Assembly: GCF_014334115.1 (NCBI RefSeq)
Contig: NZ_CP060494.1
Span: 620,001-684,000, forward strand
DNA: 64,000 bases
Source of the DNA: Sphingosinithalassobacter sp. CS137
GTDB taxonomy: Bacteria > Pseudomonadota > Alphaproteobacteria > Sphingomonadales > Sphingomonadaceae
Direction: 5' to 3'
The notes under the pieces were generated by a model. That model made no database searches. It worked only from the letters and a program-made list of their open reading frames with translations, and was not told where the DNA came from. Shown here in pieces: positions 30,386-40,204 of the stretch (positions within the stretch are counted from its first letter, which is position 1; the number at the start of each line of letters is the position of its first letter). Position numbers and translations under genes: made by a program.

Positions 30386-32374
30386 ATGAGTCGCGTAACC
30401 GAAGCCGCCCAGACCTTCAGCTTCTCGCGCCGTGCCATGCTGCTTGGCGGAGCGCAGGCTGGTGTCGGGCTCCTGCTCGCCGGGCGGATGACCTGGCTCG
30501 CGGTGTTCGAGAACGAGCGCTATCGGCTGCTCGCCGAGAGCAATCGGATCAATCTCACGCTGACGCCGCCGCGACGCGGCTGGATCGTCGATCGCAACGG
30601 TGCGCCGATCGCGAACAACCGCACCGATTTTCGTGTCGACATCATTCCCGACCGACTGGAGGATGAGGAACAGGTACTGACGCAGCTCCGCCAGATCCTG
30701 GCGCTCGATGATGAGGATATCGAGCGGATCAAGAATGATCTGGAGCGCAACGCCGGCTTTCAGCCGGTGCAGGTGGCCGAGAATCTGGACTGGGAGCAGT
30801 TCGCTGCGGTGGGTGTGCGCCAGCCGAGCCTGCCCGGCGTCGCCCCCACGCGCGGCTTTGCGCGCAACTACCCGCTCGGCGCCGCCGTCGGCCACCTCGT
30901 CGGATATGTCGGCGCCGCTTCGGCCGAGCAGTATCAGGAGGAGCGCGACCCGCTGCTCGTCACTCCCGGCTTCAAGCTCGGCAAGGACGGCCTGGAGAAG
31001 TCGCTGGAGGATCGGCTGCGCGGCACGCCGGGCGCCAAGCGCGTCGAAGTCACGGCGCGCGGCCGGCTCGTGCGCGAGCTTGCGACGCGGCCCGACAAGC
31101 CGGGCGAGACAGTGAAGCTCACGATCGACGCAGGGCTGCAGGAATATACCGCGCGCCGCATGGCCGACAATTCAGGATCGGCGGTGGTGCTCGACACGCT
31201 CACCGGCGACGTCCTCGCGATGGTCTCGGTCCCCGCCTATGATCCGAACGCCTTTTCCGACGGCATCAGCCAGTCCGAATGGGCGATGCTGCGGGAGGAC
31301 GATCACATCCCGCTGATGAACAAGGTGCTGCAGGGGCTGTATCCGCCGGGGTCGACGGTGAAGCCGATGCACGCGCTGGCAATCCTCGAAGCGGGGATCT
31401 CGCCGAACCAGACGGTCTATTGCGGCGGGGCGCTTCAGGTGGGTCGGCGCGCCTTCCACTGCCACAAGCGCGGCGGCCATGGTTCGGTGAACATGGAAGC
31501 GGCGGTCGCGCAGAGCTGCGACGTCTATTTCTACAGCATGGCGCGCGAGTTGGGCTACGATCGGTTCGCCACCGTCGTTTCGGACCTCGGGCTGGGCAAG
31601 GAATTCGACCTGCCCTTCCCCAGCCAGCGGTACGGCACCGTGCCGAACAGCGCATGGAAAAAGCGCAAGTACAACGAAGACTGGACCGTTGCCGACTCGG
31701 TCAATGCCTCGATCGGCCAGGGCTATGTGCTCGCAAACCCGATGCAGCTCGCGGTAGCGGCCGCGCGGCTCGCCGGCGGCAGGCGCGTGGTGCCGCGGCT
31801 GCTGCTCGATACGCCGCACGAGCCGGCGCCGCGGCTCGCCATCCCCGAGGATCATCTCGAAACCGTGCGCCACAGCATGTGGGCGGTGGTGAACGGCGGC
31901 GGCACCGGCGGCTGGAGCGCACGCCTGCCGCTCGACGGAATCGAAGTCTCGGGCAAGACCGGCACCGCGCAGGTGCGCCGGATCACCGCAGCCGAGCGCC
32001 GGACGGGCGTGCTGCGCGACGCGCAGCTGCCGTTCCGGTTGCGCGACCACACGCTCTACATCTGCTTCGCGCCCGCGCATAACCCGCGCTACGCCATGTC
32101 GGTGGTTCTCGAGCATCACGGCCACATCAATCCGGTCACTGACGCGAAGGTCGTGGCGCGCGACGTGATGACCTATCTGTTTGACAAGCGGAAAGCGATC
32201 GACACGCTGCTCGAACTCGAGCCGAGCTGGGGCGGCGACTATCGCACCCGCATGGCGGCACAGACCGCCGCGTTCGAAGCGGCCCGTGCCGCTCCGCCGC
32301 CGCAGGCTCCCGGAACCTCCGGCGAAGCGGCCGGCAACGCCGCTGCCGGCAACTCCGCGGAGAGCGACCAATGA
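30386..32374 (+). CDS. mrdA: Penicillin-binding protein 2
   Basis: A 662-residue elongasome transpeptidase. One N-terminal membrane anchor (about residues 18-36) precedes the pedestal domain and the transpeptidase domain. The nucleophile Ser is near residue 323 in PPGSTVKPMHAL, the SxN-type motif is in Q-S-C-D-V-Y-F-Y-S, and K-T-G-T-A-Q-V is near 524. The tail is Ala/Pro rich. The frame is open upstream inside mreD, but this ATG starts six bases after mreD and gives normal length. Works with RodA, whose start overlaps its stop. Confidence 0.96.
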   Translation: MSRVTEAAQTFSFSRRAMLLGGAQAGVGLLLAGRMTWLAVFENERYRLLAESNRINLTLTPPRRGWIVDRNGAPIANNRTDFRVDIIPDRLEDEEQVLTQLRQILALDDEDIERIKNDLERNAGFQPVQVAENLDWEQFAAVGVRQPSLPGVAPTRGFARNYPLGAAVGHLVGYVGAASAEQYQEERDPLLVTPGFKLGKDGLEKSLEDRLRGTPGAKRVEVTARGRLVRELATRPDKPGETVKLTIDAGLQEYTARRMADNSGSAVVLDTLTGDVLAMVSVPAYDPNAFSDGISQSEWAMLREDDHIPLMNKVLQGLYPPGSTVKPMHALAILEAGISPNQTVYCGGALQVGRRAFHCHKRGGHGSVNMEAAVAQSCDVYFYSMARELGYDRFATVVSDLGLGKEFDLPFPSQRYGTVPNSAWKKRKYNEDWTVADSVNASIGQGYVLANPMQLAVAAARLAGGRRVVPRLLLDTPHEPAPRLAIPEDHLETVRHSMWAVVNGGGTGGWSARLPLDGIEVSGKTGTAQVRRITAAERRTGVLRDAQLPFRLRDHTLYICFAPAHNPRYAMSVVLEHHGHINPVTDAKVVARDVMTYLFDKRKAIDTLLELEPSWGGDYRTRMAAQTAAFEAARAAPPPQAPGTSGEAAGNAAAGNSAESDQ

Positions 32375-33489
32375 GCAACCTAGGGGGCGGCTTCGTCCCT
32401 GCGCCGGTCGCGCAGCTGCCGTGGCGGATCATCCTTCTGGTTACTGCGATCGGCGTGTTCGGCCTGCTGGTGCTCTATTCTGCGGCGGGCGGTAGTATCT
32501 CGCCCTGGGCCTACCCGCAGGCAGTACGCTTCGTCGTCTTCCTCGGTCTTGCGATGATGATGTCGCGGCTGCCCGAATCGGTCTGGGCGATGGGTGCGCT
32601 GCCCCTTTATGGGGCGCTGGTACTCATGCTGGTCGGCGTCGAACTACTGGGTGCCGTGCGTGGCGGCAGCCAAAGATGGCTCGATCTCGGCTTCATCCGG
32701 CTGCAGCCTTCGGAGCTGATGAAGCCGGTGATCGTGCTGGCGCTGGCGCGCTTCTATGAAATCCTGCCGGCTGGCGAGATTCGCCGCTTCGGCGCCATCT
32801 GGCCGGCGGCATTGCTGATCGGCATCCCGGCGGGCCTCGTCATGCTGCAGCCCGATCTGGGTACCGCACTGATGATCTGCGCGAGTGGCGTGACCGTGAT
32901 GTTTCTTGCCGGCGTGCCGCTCCGGCTCTTCATCGCCGGCGCTCTCGCCCTCGCAGTGACGATTCCGCTCGCGGTCAATTTCGTGCTGCACGACTATCAG
33001 CGGAATCGAGTGCTCACCTTCCTCGATCCGGAAAACGATCCGCTCGGCACCGGCTATCACATCAGCCAGTCGAAGATCGCGATCGGATCGGGCGGGTGGT
33101 TCGGCAAGGGCTTTCTCAACGGCACCCAGAGCCATCTCGATTATCTTCCCGAAGGCCATACCGATTTCGCATTGGCGACGATGATGGAAGAATGGGGGCT
33201 GATGGGCGGTCTGTTCCTGATCGTCGCCTTCCTGTTGCTCGTCCGCTGGGGGATCAACGTGGGACTGCGGGCGCAGAGCAAGTTCGCGCGTCTCGCCTCC
33301 GCAGGGATGGCGACGACGATCTTCTTCTATGTCGCGATCAACATGGCGATGGTGATGGGCCTCGCCCCGGTCGTCGGCATTCCGTTGCCGCTGGTGAGCT
33401 TCGGCGGATCGGCCCTTATGACGGTGCTGATCTGCGTGGGAATCCTCATGTCGATCGACCGGCAGAACCGGAAGGTCGTACGCTGGTGA
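32371..33489 (+). CDS. rodA: Rod shape-determining protein RodA (SEDS glycosyltransferase)
   Basis: A 372-residue polytopic peptidoglycan polymerase, partner of PBP2. About ten membrane segments; SEDS signature blocks include S-Q-R-W-L-D-L-G-F-I-R-L-Q-P-S-E-L-M-K, Q-P-D-L-G-T-A, S-Q-S-K-I-A-I-G-S-G and P-E-G-H-T-D-F-A. The catalytic Asp should be the D of H-T-D-F. It ends P-L-P-L-V-S-F-G-G-S-A and I-L-M-S-I-D-R. ATGA overlap with mrdA. Last gene of the elongasome operon. Confidence 0.97.
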   Translation: MSNLGGGFVPAPVAQLPWRIILLVTAIGVFGLLVLYSAAGGSISPWAYPQAVRFVVFLGLAMMMSRLPESVWAMGALPLYGALVLMLVGVELLGAVRGGSQRWLDLGFIRLQPSELMKPVIVLALARFYEILPAGEIRRFGAIWPAALLIGIPAGLVMLQPDLGTALMICASGVTVMFLAGVPLRLFIAGALALAVTIPLAVNFVLHDYQRNRVLTFLDPENDPLGTGYHISQSKIAIGSGGWFGKGFLNGTQSHLDYLPEGHTDFALATMMEEWGLMGGLFLIVAFLLLVRWGINVGLRAQSKFARLASAGMATTIFFYVAINMAMVMGLAPVVGIPLPLVSFGGSALMTVLICVGILMSIDRQNRKVVRW

Positions 33490-33521
33490 GCCACGCCCGC
33501 GCGATCGCGCAAAATTAGCGG

Positions 33522-33549
33522 TTGCATGGGTCGAAACGCTTTGCTAGTC
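33522..33549 (+). promoter_or_regulatory. Possible promoter of tRNA-Lys
   Basis: TTGCAT (33522-33527), 16-base spacer, CTAGTC (33544-33549), about 55 bases before the mature tRNA. The leader contains a small hairpin (33572-33589). Confidence 0.35.
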
Positions 33550-33603
33550 GCGCCCCTCCAAAACGCGGCAGGCACTTCCTGGAAAGTGCTCGCCACCCCG
33601 GAT

Positions 33604-33679
<76 letters not shown>

Positions 33680-33789
33680 TTTTTTCAGTGACTTAGCGCA
33701 AATCTTGGGCACCCATCGGCCTCCTAGGAAGCGGTCGATATGCGATGCGGTGCGACATTTTGACTGCGGTTCGAATGCCGCATTCCAGC

Positions 33790-34572
33790 TTACCTGTGCG
33801 CGAAGGTACCGGACGGTGCCGCCATCGGCGTATTGTCTTCGACGCGCACCGCCTCACCGATCAGGATGAGGGTGGGCGCCCCGTCGGCGAAGGCGCGAGT
33901 GGCGATGTCGAGCAAGTCGAGCCGGGTCGACAGCCGCTTTTCGTTCGCCAGGCTAACGTTGCACGCGATCAACACCGGAGTCGCGCGGTCAAGCCCGGCC
34001 GCGATCAGGCGCTGCGCGATCTCCCCCGCCGCGCCGCGCCCCATGTAGAATGCGAGCGTCGCCCCAGGACTGGCAAGCGATGCCCAGTCGAGATCGAGCG
34101 CCGCGCCGTTGCGGCTGTGCGCTGTGACGAAGCGCACCTCGCGTGCCAGACCGCGCAGCGACAGCGATACGCCCGCCGAAGCTGCCGCCGCGCTCGCAGC
34201 CGTAACGCCGGGGCAGACCTGCACGAGGAAGCCGGCGTCGCGCAGCGCGGTCATCTCCTCCGCCGAGCGCCCGAACATCGACGGATCGCCGCCCTTAAGC
34301 CGCACCACCCGCCGACCCCGGCGCACGGCAGCGACCAGCATCGCATCGATGCTCGCCTGATCCTTCGAATGCCGTCCGGCGCGTTTGCCGACGCTCACCC
34401 GCTCGACCCCACGGGGAATCAGCGCGAGCACGCCCGGCCCGACCAGCGCATCATGATAAACGATGTCGGCCGCCTCGATCAGCCGCATCGCCTTGCGCGT
34501 CAGCAGGTCGGGGTCGCCCGGTCCCGCGCCGACCAGCCAAACACTCCCAACGGGAAAGTCGTCATGCGGCAT
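33790..34572 (-). CDS. cobA: Uroporphyrinogen-III C-methyltransferase
   Basis: A 260-residue SAM-dependent methylase making precorrin-2, the precursor of siroheme. Conserved parts: V-W-L-V-G-A-G-P-G-D-P-D-L-L-T at residues 11-25, the K-R-A-G-R-H region, V-V-R-L-K-G-G-D-P-S-M-F-G-R, and V-C-P-G-V-T-A-A-S-A. It lacks the CysG oxidase/ferrochelatase part. It overlaps nasA by 11 bases and is last in the nitrate operon, so its job is most likely siroheme supply for NirB. Confidence 0.94.
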   Translation of the reverse strand: MPHDDFPVGSVWLVGAGPGDPDLLTRKAMRLIEAADIVYHDALVGPGVLALIPRGVERVSVGKRAGRHSKDQASIDAMLVAAVRRGRRVVRLKGGDPSMFGRSAEEMTALRDAGFLVQVCPGVTAASAAAASAGVSLSLRGLAREVRFVTAHSRNGAALDLDWASLASPGATLAFYMGRGAAGEIAQRLIAAGLDRATPVLIACNVSLANEKRLSTRLDLLDIATRAFADGAPTLILIGEAVRVEDNTPMAAPSGTFAHR

Positions 34573-37156
34573 CGGACGTCACCTCCGAAAGAATGCGGGC
34601 AAGCGCCGGGCGGCACGATCCGCAATTGGTTCCAGCCTGCAGCGCGCCGCCGATCGCGGCGACGTCCGCCAGCCCCTGGTCGCGGATCGCCGCGACGATG
34701 GCGTTGAGCCCGACATCGAAACAGGCGCAGATCACCGCTCCGCGATCGGGCTGAGTTCCCGGTGCGCGACCGGCGAGCAGGGTCGGCGCGGCGCGTTCCT
34801 CGGCGAGCTGCGCGATCAGCCAGTCGCGCGAGGGAAGCTCGCCGGTGCGAGTGACGAACAACACTGCGGCAAGCTTGCCCTTGTCGAGTATCGCGACGCG
34901 CCGCGTGCCACGGCCGACGTCGACTGCCTCGATCCGCTCGCCGCGCGGCAGCATTGCCTCGATTCGCGCCGTGTCGCCATTGCCGGCCAGCTCCCACAGA
35001 CTGCCCTGCGGCACCGCCACCCGCGTCGCCCACAGGCAGCGCGGCTTGTTTGCAAGCTCACCCGCCATGATCAGAAATCCGCGCCACTCGGCCGTGACAG
35101 GCTCAAGCTTAGCTGGAGTCGATTTGAACCCCGGCTGCCCCGAATGCGGATCGGTCAGCGGGCGCGGAAGCAACCCCGTGCGCCCGCCGGTCGAAGTGCG
35201 GTCGGTCCAGTGGATCGGCGTGAACAGCTCGCCGCGCCGTTGCGCATCGGTCAGCGCGACGCGGAAGATGCTGTCCCCCTGCGGCGTCGTGACGCGTGCA
35301 AGACCGCCCTCGGCGAGGCCCAGTTCGGCTGCATCCTCGGGATGCACCTCGACCAACGGCTCCTCGCGGTGCCGCGCCAGCTTCGGCGCAAGCCCGGTGC
35401 GGGTCATCGTGTGCCACTGGTCGCGATAGCGTCCGGTGTTGAGCGTCATCGGCCAGTCGCGCAGCGGTGCGGGGATCGGCTTCTGCGCCACGCTGACCAG
35501 CCGCGCGCGCCCATCGGCTGTCGAATAGCGGCCATCGGCGAACGGCACTCCGCCCCAGCGGAACGGCGTCATCGCGTCATACGCCGCATTGCCCCCCGAC
35601 CCGCCATCGGGCAGCGCGAACAGCCGCTTGCCGCCATTGCCATAGGTCGAGAGGCGGCAATGCTCGCGCCAGATCTCGGCCGGGCGGTCATAGGCAAAGG
35701 CGGTCTTCCACCCCATCCGCCGCGCGACTTCCTTGACGATCCACCAATCGGGTTTCGCCTCGCCGGGCAGCGGGAACAGCGCACGCTGGCGGCTGATCGT
35801 TCGGTCGCTGTTGGTGACCGTCCCGTCCTTCTCGCCCCAGGCGGCAGCGGGCAGGCGGACATGGGCGTAATCGACGGTGTCGGTCCGCTCCATCACGTCG
35901 CTCACCACGACGAAGGGACAGGCGGCGAGTGTATCGCGCACCCGGCCTGCGTCCGGCATCGATACCGCCGGGTTGGTCGCCATGACCCATAGCGCCTTGA
36001 TCCGCCCTTCATCGATCGCGCGGAACAGGTCGACAGCCTTCAGCCCCGGCTTCTGCGCCATCGCGGGCGAGGCCCAGAAGCGCTGGACCAGTTCGCGGTT
36101 CTCAGCCGCGAAATTCATGTGCGCGGCGAGGGTGGAGGCGAGTCCGCCGACCTCGCGCCCGCCCATTGCATTGGGCTGGCCGGTAATCGAAAACGGTGCC
36201 GCACCCGGCTTGCCGATCCGCCCCGTCGCCAGATGGACGTTGAGGATGGCGTTGACCTGATCGGTGCCGCTCAGCGACTGGTTCACGCCCTGGCTGAACA
36301 TGGTCACCGTTTGGGGCGTTGCGGCGAACAGCTCGTAGAAGCGCCTGAGGTCTGACGGCGCCACGTCGCAGACGCCTGCCACCGACCACAGGTCGCTCCC
36401 CTCTCCTACGTCGTCCCAGAAACTGTCGGGCGTCGCGACATGCGCGGCGAGATATGCCTCGTCGACCACGCCAGCCTCGCGGCACCAGTGCAGCAGCCCG
36501 TTCATCAACGCGACGTCGCTGCCCGGGCGGATCGGCAGATGCAGGTCAGCGTCCGCTGCGGTCTCGGTGCGGCGCGGGTCGATCACCACCAGTTTCGCCC
36601 CCGCTTCGCGCCGTGCGGAGACGCGCTGATAGACGATCGGATGGCACCAGGCGGCGTTGCTGCCCACCAGCACAATCAGGTCGGCGGAGTCGAGATCGTC
36701 ATAGCTGGCAGGCACCACATCCTCGCCAAATGCGCGGTTGTGCCCGGCGACCGCGCTCGACATGCACAGCCGCGAATTGGTGTCGATGTTGGCGGTGCCG
36801 ATGAACCCCTTCATCAGCTTGTTCGCGACATAATAATCCTCGGTGAGCAACTGACCCGAAACATAGAAGGCGACGCTGCCCGGCCCGTGCCGCGCGATCG
36901 TGTCGCGAAAGCGCTTCGCGACAAGCGCCAGCGCCTTGTCCCAGCTCGCACGCCTGAGGCCGATCATCGGGTGGAGCAGTCGCCCTTCCAGGCCGACGGT
37001 CTCGCCCAGATGCGTGCCCTTCGAACAGAGCCGTCCGCGATTGGCAGGATGATCAGGATCGCCCTCGATCCGCACCTGACGCTCACCCGTGACGGTCGCA
37101 CGGATCCCGCAACCAACTCCGCAATAGGCGCAGGTGGTGCGGACCGCCTCGCCCAT
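34562..37156 (-). CDS. nasA: Assimilatory nitrate reductase, catalytic subunit
   Basis: An 864-residue cytoplasmic molybdenum enzyme reducing nitrate to nitrite. The N-terminal [4Fe-4S] domain holds C-A-Y-C-G-V-G-C-G and, after about 30 residues, L-C-S-K-G. The molybdopterin domains follow (S-R-L-C-M-S-S-A-V-A-G, M-F-S-Q-G-V-N-Q-S). The last 60 residues form a BFD-like [2Fe-2S] domain (I-C-A-C-F-D-V-G and N-C-G-S-C-R-P), as in NasA with built-in electron entry. ATG at 37156 shares one base with the nirD stop (TGATG). Confidence 0.95.
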   Translation of the reverse strand: MGEAVRTTCAYCGVGCGIRATVTGERQVRIEGDPDHPANRGRLCSKGTHLGETVGLEGRLLHPMIGLRRASWDKALALVAKRFRDTIARHGPGSVAFYVSGQLLTEDYYVANKLMKGFIGTANIDTNSRLCMSSAVAGHNRAFGEDVVPASYDDLDSADLIVLVGSNAAWCHPIVYQRVSARREAGAKLVVIDPRRTETAADADLHLPIRPGSDVALMNGLLHWCREAGVVDEAYLAAHVATPDSFWDDVGEGSDLWSVAGVCDVAPSDLRRFYELFAATPQTVTMFSQGVNQSLSGTDQVNAILNVHLATGRIGKPGAAPFSITGQPNAMGGREVGGLASTLAAHMNFAAENRELVQRFWASPAMAQKPGLKAVDLFRAIDEGRIKALWVMATNPAVSMPDAGRVRDTLAACPFVVVSDVMERTDTVDYAHVRLPAAAWGEKDGTVTNSDRTISRQRALFPLPGEAKPDWWIVKEVARRMGWKTAFAYDRPAEIWREHCRLSTYGNGGKRLFALPDGGSGGNAAYDAMTPFRWGGVPFADGRYSTADGRARLVSVAQKPIPAPLRDWPMTLNTGRYRDQWHTMTRTGLAPKLARHREEPLVEVHPEDAAELGLAEGGLARVTTPQGDSIFRVALTDAQRRGELFTPIHWTDRTSTGGRTGLLPRPLTDPHSGQPGFKSTPAKLEPVTAEWRGFLIMAGELANKPRCLWATRVAVPQGSLWELAGNGDTARIEAMLPRGERIEAVDVGRGTRRVAILDKGKLAAVLFVTRTGELPSRDWLIAQLAEERAAPTLLAGRAPGTQPDRGAVICACFDVGLNAIVAAIRDQGLADVAAIGGALQAGTNCGSCRPALARILSEVTSDAA

Positions 37157-37494
37157 CAGGCCGCCGCCTTCAGCGTGCCGGCACGACAGATCAGCACCCG
37201 CCCGGCACTGATCTTGACGGGCACCGTCGGGGTACAGCCCTTGTCCTCGCCGAGCGCTTCGCCGGTGGTCAGCGAAATGCGCCAGTTGTGCAGCGGGCAC
37301 GCCACCGCGCCGCCATGAACGATGCCCTGCGACAATCGGCCATGTTTGTGCGGGCAGCGGTCGAGCAGCGCGAACACCTCATTCTCGCCCGTCCGGAAGA
37401 TCGCGATATCGTCGCCACCCTCGACCTGAACCGTGCGGCTGCCGCGGACCGGGATTTCATTGAGCCAGCCGATGTCCAACCACTCGCCGGTCAT
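37156..37494 (-). CDS. nirD: Nitrite reductase (NADH) small subunit
   Basis: A 112-residue Rieske-like protein of the NADH nitrite reductase. It shows both metal-loop motifs: C-P-H-K-H-G at about residues 47-52 and C-P-L-H-N-W at about 66-71. The ATG lies in a four-base ATGA overlap with nirB, and its TGA shares a base with nasA's ATG. The order nirB-nirD-nasA is a coupled unit. Confidence 0.95.
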   Translation of the reverse strand: MTGEWLDIGWLNEIPVRGSRTVQVEGGDDIAIFRTGENEVFALLDRCPHKHGRLSQGIVHGGAVACPLHNWRISLTTGEALGEDKGCTPTVPVKISAGRVLICRAGTLKAAA

Positions 37495-39971
37495 GCCATC
37501 TCTCCAACGGGGGTGAAGCGCGCCATCGGCGCGTGGTGCTCGCGCTCGGCACCCTGCGCGCGCTGCGCCCAGGGATCGTCCTGCGAGAAACTCTGCGAGT
37601 GGAAGAAGCGCGCGGCGAGGTCGGCGCGGACTCCGTCGTCGTCGAGCAGCCGCGCGCGGATATAGTCGAGCCCGACCCGCTCGATCCACGGCGCGGTGCG
37701 CTCGAGATAGCGCGCTTCTTCACGGTAGAGCTGAATGAAGGCGGCGCAATGCTCGATCGCCTCCGCCTCGGTCGCGACCTTGCAAAGCAGGTCGGTGGCA
37801 CGGACATGCATGCCGCCATTGCCACCGACATGCAGCTCGTAGCCGCTGTCGACGCACACCACGCCGAAATCCTTGATCGTCGCCTCGGCGCAATTGCGCG
37901 GGCACCCGCTGACCGCGATCTTGAACTTGTGCGGCATCCACGACCCCCAGGTCGCGCGCTCGATCTTGACACCAAGCCCGGTCGAATCCTGCGTGCCGAA
38001 GCGGCACCATTCGGAGCCGACACACGTCTTCACTGTGCGCAGCGACTTGCCATAGGCATGGCCGCTGACCATTCCGGCGGCATTGAGATCGGCCCAGACC
38101 GCGGGCAAATCCTCCTTCTTGATCCCGAAGATGTCGAGCCGCTGACCGCCGGTCACCTTGACCATCGGCGCGTCGTACTTCTCGACGACATCGGCGATCG
38201 CGCGCAGCTCACGCGGGTTGGTCAGCCCGCCCCACATGCGCGGGACGACCGAATAGGTTCCGTCCTTCTGGATGTTGGCGTGCATCCGCTCATTGACGAA
38301 ACGGCTTTGCTGGTCGTCCACATACTCGCCGGGCAGTGCACAGAGGAGATAGTAGTTCAGCGCGGGGCGGCACGAGGAACAGCCATCGGGCGTGCTCCAG
38401 TGCAGCTTCTGCATCACCTCCGGGATCGATCGCATGTCCTGCGCGACGATCTCGCGCCGGACATCGTCATGGCCGAAGCTGGTACATTTGCACATCGTCT
38501 TCGCGCCCGACTGCACCTCCTCGCCCAGCGTTAGCGCGAGGATGGATTCGACCAGGCCCGTGCACGAACCGCAACTTGCCGATGCCTTGCAGGTGGCGCG
38601 CACCGCGTCGAGGCTGTGCGATCCCTTGGCGATGCACGACACCACCTGTCCCTTGGTCACGCCGTTGCAGCCGCAGATTTCCGCATCGTCGGAAAGCGCC
38701 GCAACGGCCGCCTTAGGGTCCGCCGCGCCCCCTCCCCGGGCGAAGGCCTGGCCGAAGATCAGCAGGTCGCGGACATCGGCAACGCTCTCCTGCTTCCTGA
38801 GCAGGTCGAAATACCAGTTCCCATCGGTGGTATCGCCATAGAGCACCGCGCCGACGATGCGGTCGTCCTTGATCACCACGCGCTTGTACACCCCTCGTGC
38901 GCCGTCGCGCATCACGATGTCCTCGCACCCGTCCCCGCCGGAGAAATCGCCCGCGGAGAACACGTCGATTCCCGACACCTTGAGCTTGGTCGAGGTGACC
39001 GACCCGCGATAACCGCTAGGGCTGCCGGTCATATGATCGGCCAGGCTGCGGCACATGTCCCACAGCGGCGCGACCAGGCCATAGACATTGCCGTCATGCT
39101 CGACGCATTCGCCGACTGCGAGGATGTCGGGGTCGCTGGTGACCATATGGTCATCAACCTTGATCCCGCGACCGACCTCAAGTCCGGCAGCACGCGCAAG
39201 GCCCGAGGCTGGGCGGATGCCGACCGCCATGACGACCAGATCGGCGGCGATTTCGGTGCCGTCCTTGAGCCGTACTCCCTCGACCTTGCCGTCACCGATA
39301 ATCTCGGCGGTTTCCGCTCCGGTCAGGATCGCCTGCCCGCGCGCTTCTAGCGCCTGTTTGAGCAGCCACCCGGCGGCCTCGTCGAGCTGCCGCTCCATCA
39401 GCGATGGCATCAAATGGAGCACGGTCACCTTCATGCCCCGAAGCGATAGGCCGTGCGCCGCCTCCAGCCCGAGCAGCCCGCCGCCGATCACCACCGCGCT
39501 CCCGCCCCTTTCTGCAGCGGACAACATCGTCGCGACATCGTCCATGTCGCGGAATGCGATCACGCCCGGCAGTTGGTGCCCTGGTACCGGAATGATGAAG
39601 GGGTCGCTGCCGGTGGCGATCAGGAGCTTGTCGTAGCCGGTGGTTACGCCGCCACGCGACGTTACGGTCTTTGCAGCCCGGTCGATCCCCACCACCGGAT
39701 CTCCGGCGATCAGGTCGATGCCATGTTCGGCATACCAGTCCGCACCGTTGATGACGATGTCATCGAACGCCTTCTCACCCGCCAGCACCGGGGAAAGCAT
39801 GATGCGATTGTAGTTCACCCGCGGTTCTGCGCCGAAAATGGTGAACCGATAGCGGGTCGGGTCGCGCGCGATGATTTCCTCGACCGCGCGGCACCCGGCC
39901 ATGCCGTTGCCGATCACGACAAGATGCTCGCGCGTGTCCTCCTTCGCGGGGGTGACAGAGTGCATTTCCAT
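37491..39971 (-). CDS. nirB: Nitrite reductase (NADH) large subunit
   Basis: An 826-residue siroheme enzyme reducing nitrite to ammonium with NADH. In order: FAD/NAD domains (VVIGNGMAGCRAVEEI; second nucleotide loop VVIGGGLLGLEAAHG), a BFD-like [2Fe-2S] part (I-C-G-C-N-G-V-T-K-G...A-S-C-G-S-C-T-G), then ferredoxin-like and siroheme/[4Fe-4S] domains with T-C-V-G-S-E-W-C-R-F-G and S-G-C-P-R-N-C-A-E-A. I favour the ATG at 39971 over 39965 because it overlaps the stop of the decayed porin frame (TGATG), a remnant of former coupling. Confidence 0.95.
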   Translation of the reverse strand: MEMHSVTPAKEDTREHLVVIGNGMAGCRAVEEIIARDPTRYRFTIFGAEPRVNYNRIMLSPVLAGEKAFDDIVINGADWYAEHGIDLIAGDPVVGIDRAAKTVTSRGGVTTGYDKLLIATGSDPFIIPVPGHQLPGVIAFRDMDDVATMLSAAERGGSAVVIGGGLLGLEAAHGLSLRGMKVTVLHLMPSLMERQLDEAAGWLLKQALEARGQAILTGAETAEIIGDGKVEGVRLKDGTEIAADLVVMAVGIRPASGLARAAGLEVGRGIKVDDHMVTSDPDILAVGECVEHDGNVYGLVAPLWDMCRSLADHMTGSPSGYRGSVTSTKLKVSGIDVFSAGDFSGGDGCEDIVMRDGARGVYKRVVIKDDRIVGAVLYGDTTDGNWYFDLLRKQESVADVRDLLIFGQAFARGGGAADPKAAVAALSDDAEICGCNGVTKGQVVSCIAKGSHSLDAVRATCKASASCGSCTGLVESILALTLGEEVQSGAKTMCKCTSFGHDDVRREIVAQDMRSIPEVMQKLHWSTPDGCSSCRPALNYYLLCALPGEYVDDQQSRFVNERMHANIQKDGTYSVVPRMWGGLTNPRELRAIADVVEKYDAPMVKVTGGQRLDIFGIKKEDLPAVWADLNAAGMVSGHAYGKSLRTVKTCVGSEWCRFGTQDSTGLGVKIERATWGSWMPHKFKIAVSGCPRNCAEATIKDFGVVCVDSGYELHVGGNGGMHVRATDLLCKVATEAEAIEHCAAFIQLYREEARYLERTAPWIERVGLDYIRARLLDDDGVRADLAARFFHSQSFSQDDPWAQRAQGAEREHHAPMARFTPVGEMA

Positions 39972-40200
39972 CAAATCATCCAGTCCAGTTGCAGCCAGAA
40001 TGTGCATGTGTCGGTGGCGAGGCCGTCGGCGCGGTAATCGGCGGAGTGCGACGATGCTGTGGTCTTGCCGAGCTTCGCCGAGGCGAGCAGCTTGAATTCG
40101 TCCCCATGATGCGGTCGAGGCGGCCGCTAGCGCGGCAGTGCCATCCCGCTCGCAACGTCACCCCCTCGGCCGGGCCGATGATCGGGAGTGCGGACCGCAT
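39971..40200 (-). pseudogene. C-terminal remnant of an alginate-export-type porin
   Basis: Between narK and nirB the minus strand reads G-D-E-F-K-L-L-A-S-A-K-L-G-K-T-T, then A-D-Y-R-A-D-G-L-A-T-D-T and F-W-L-Q-L-D-W-M-I stop (40105-39971). This resembles the last strands of the alginate-export porin family, ending in an aromatic-rich beta strand. Upstream the frame meets a TAG, while a neighbouring frame reads V-T-L-R-A-G-W-H (about 40130-40165), as if a frameshift at 40106-40112 split them. The N-terminal 300 or more residues are gone. Such porins accompany nitrate assimilation genes in related bacteria (from memory). Family name moderately sure; decay is clear. Confidence 0.6.
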
Positions 40201-40204
40201 CCGA

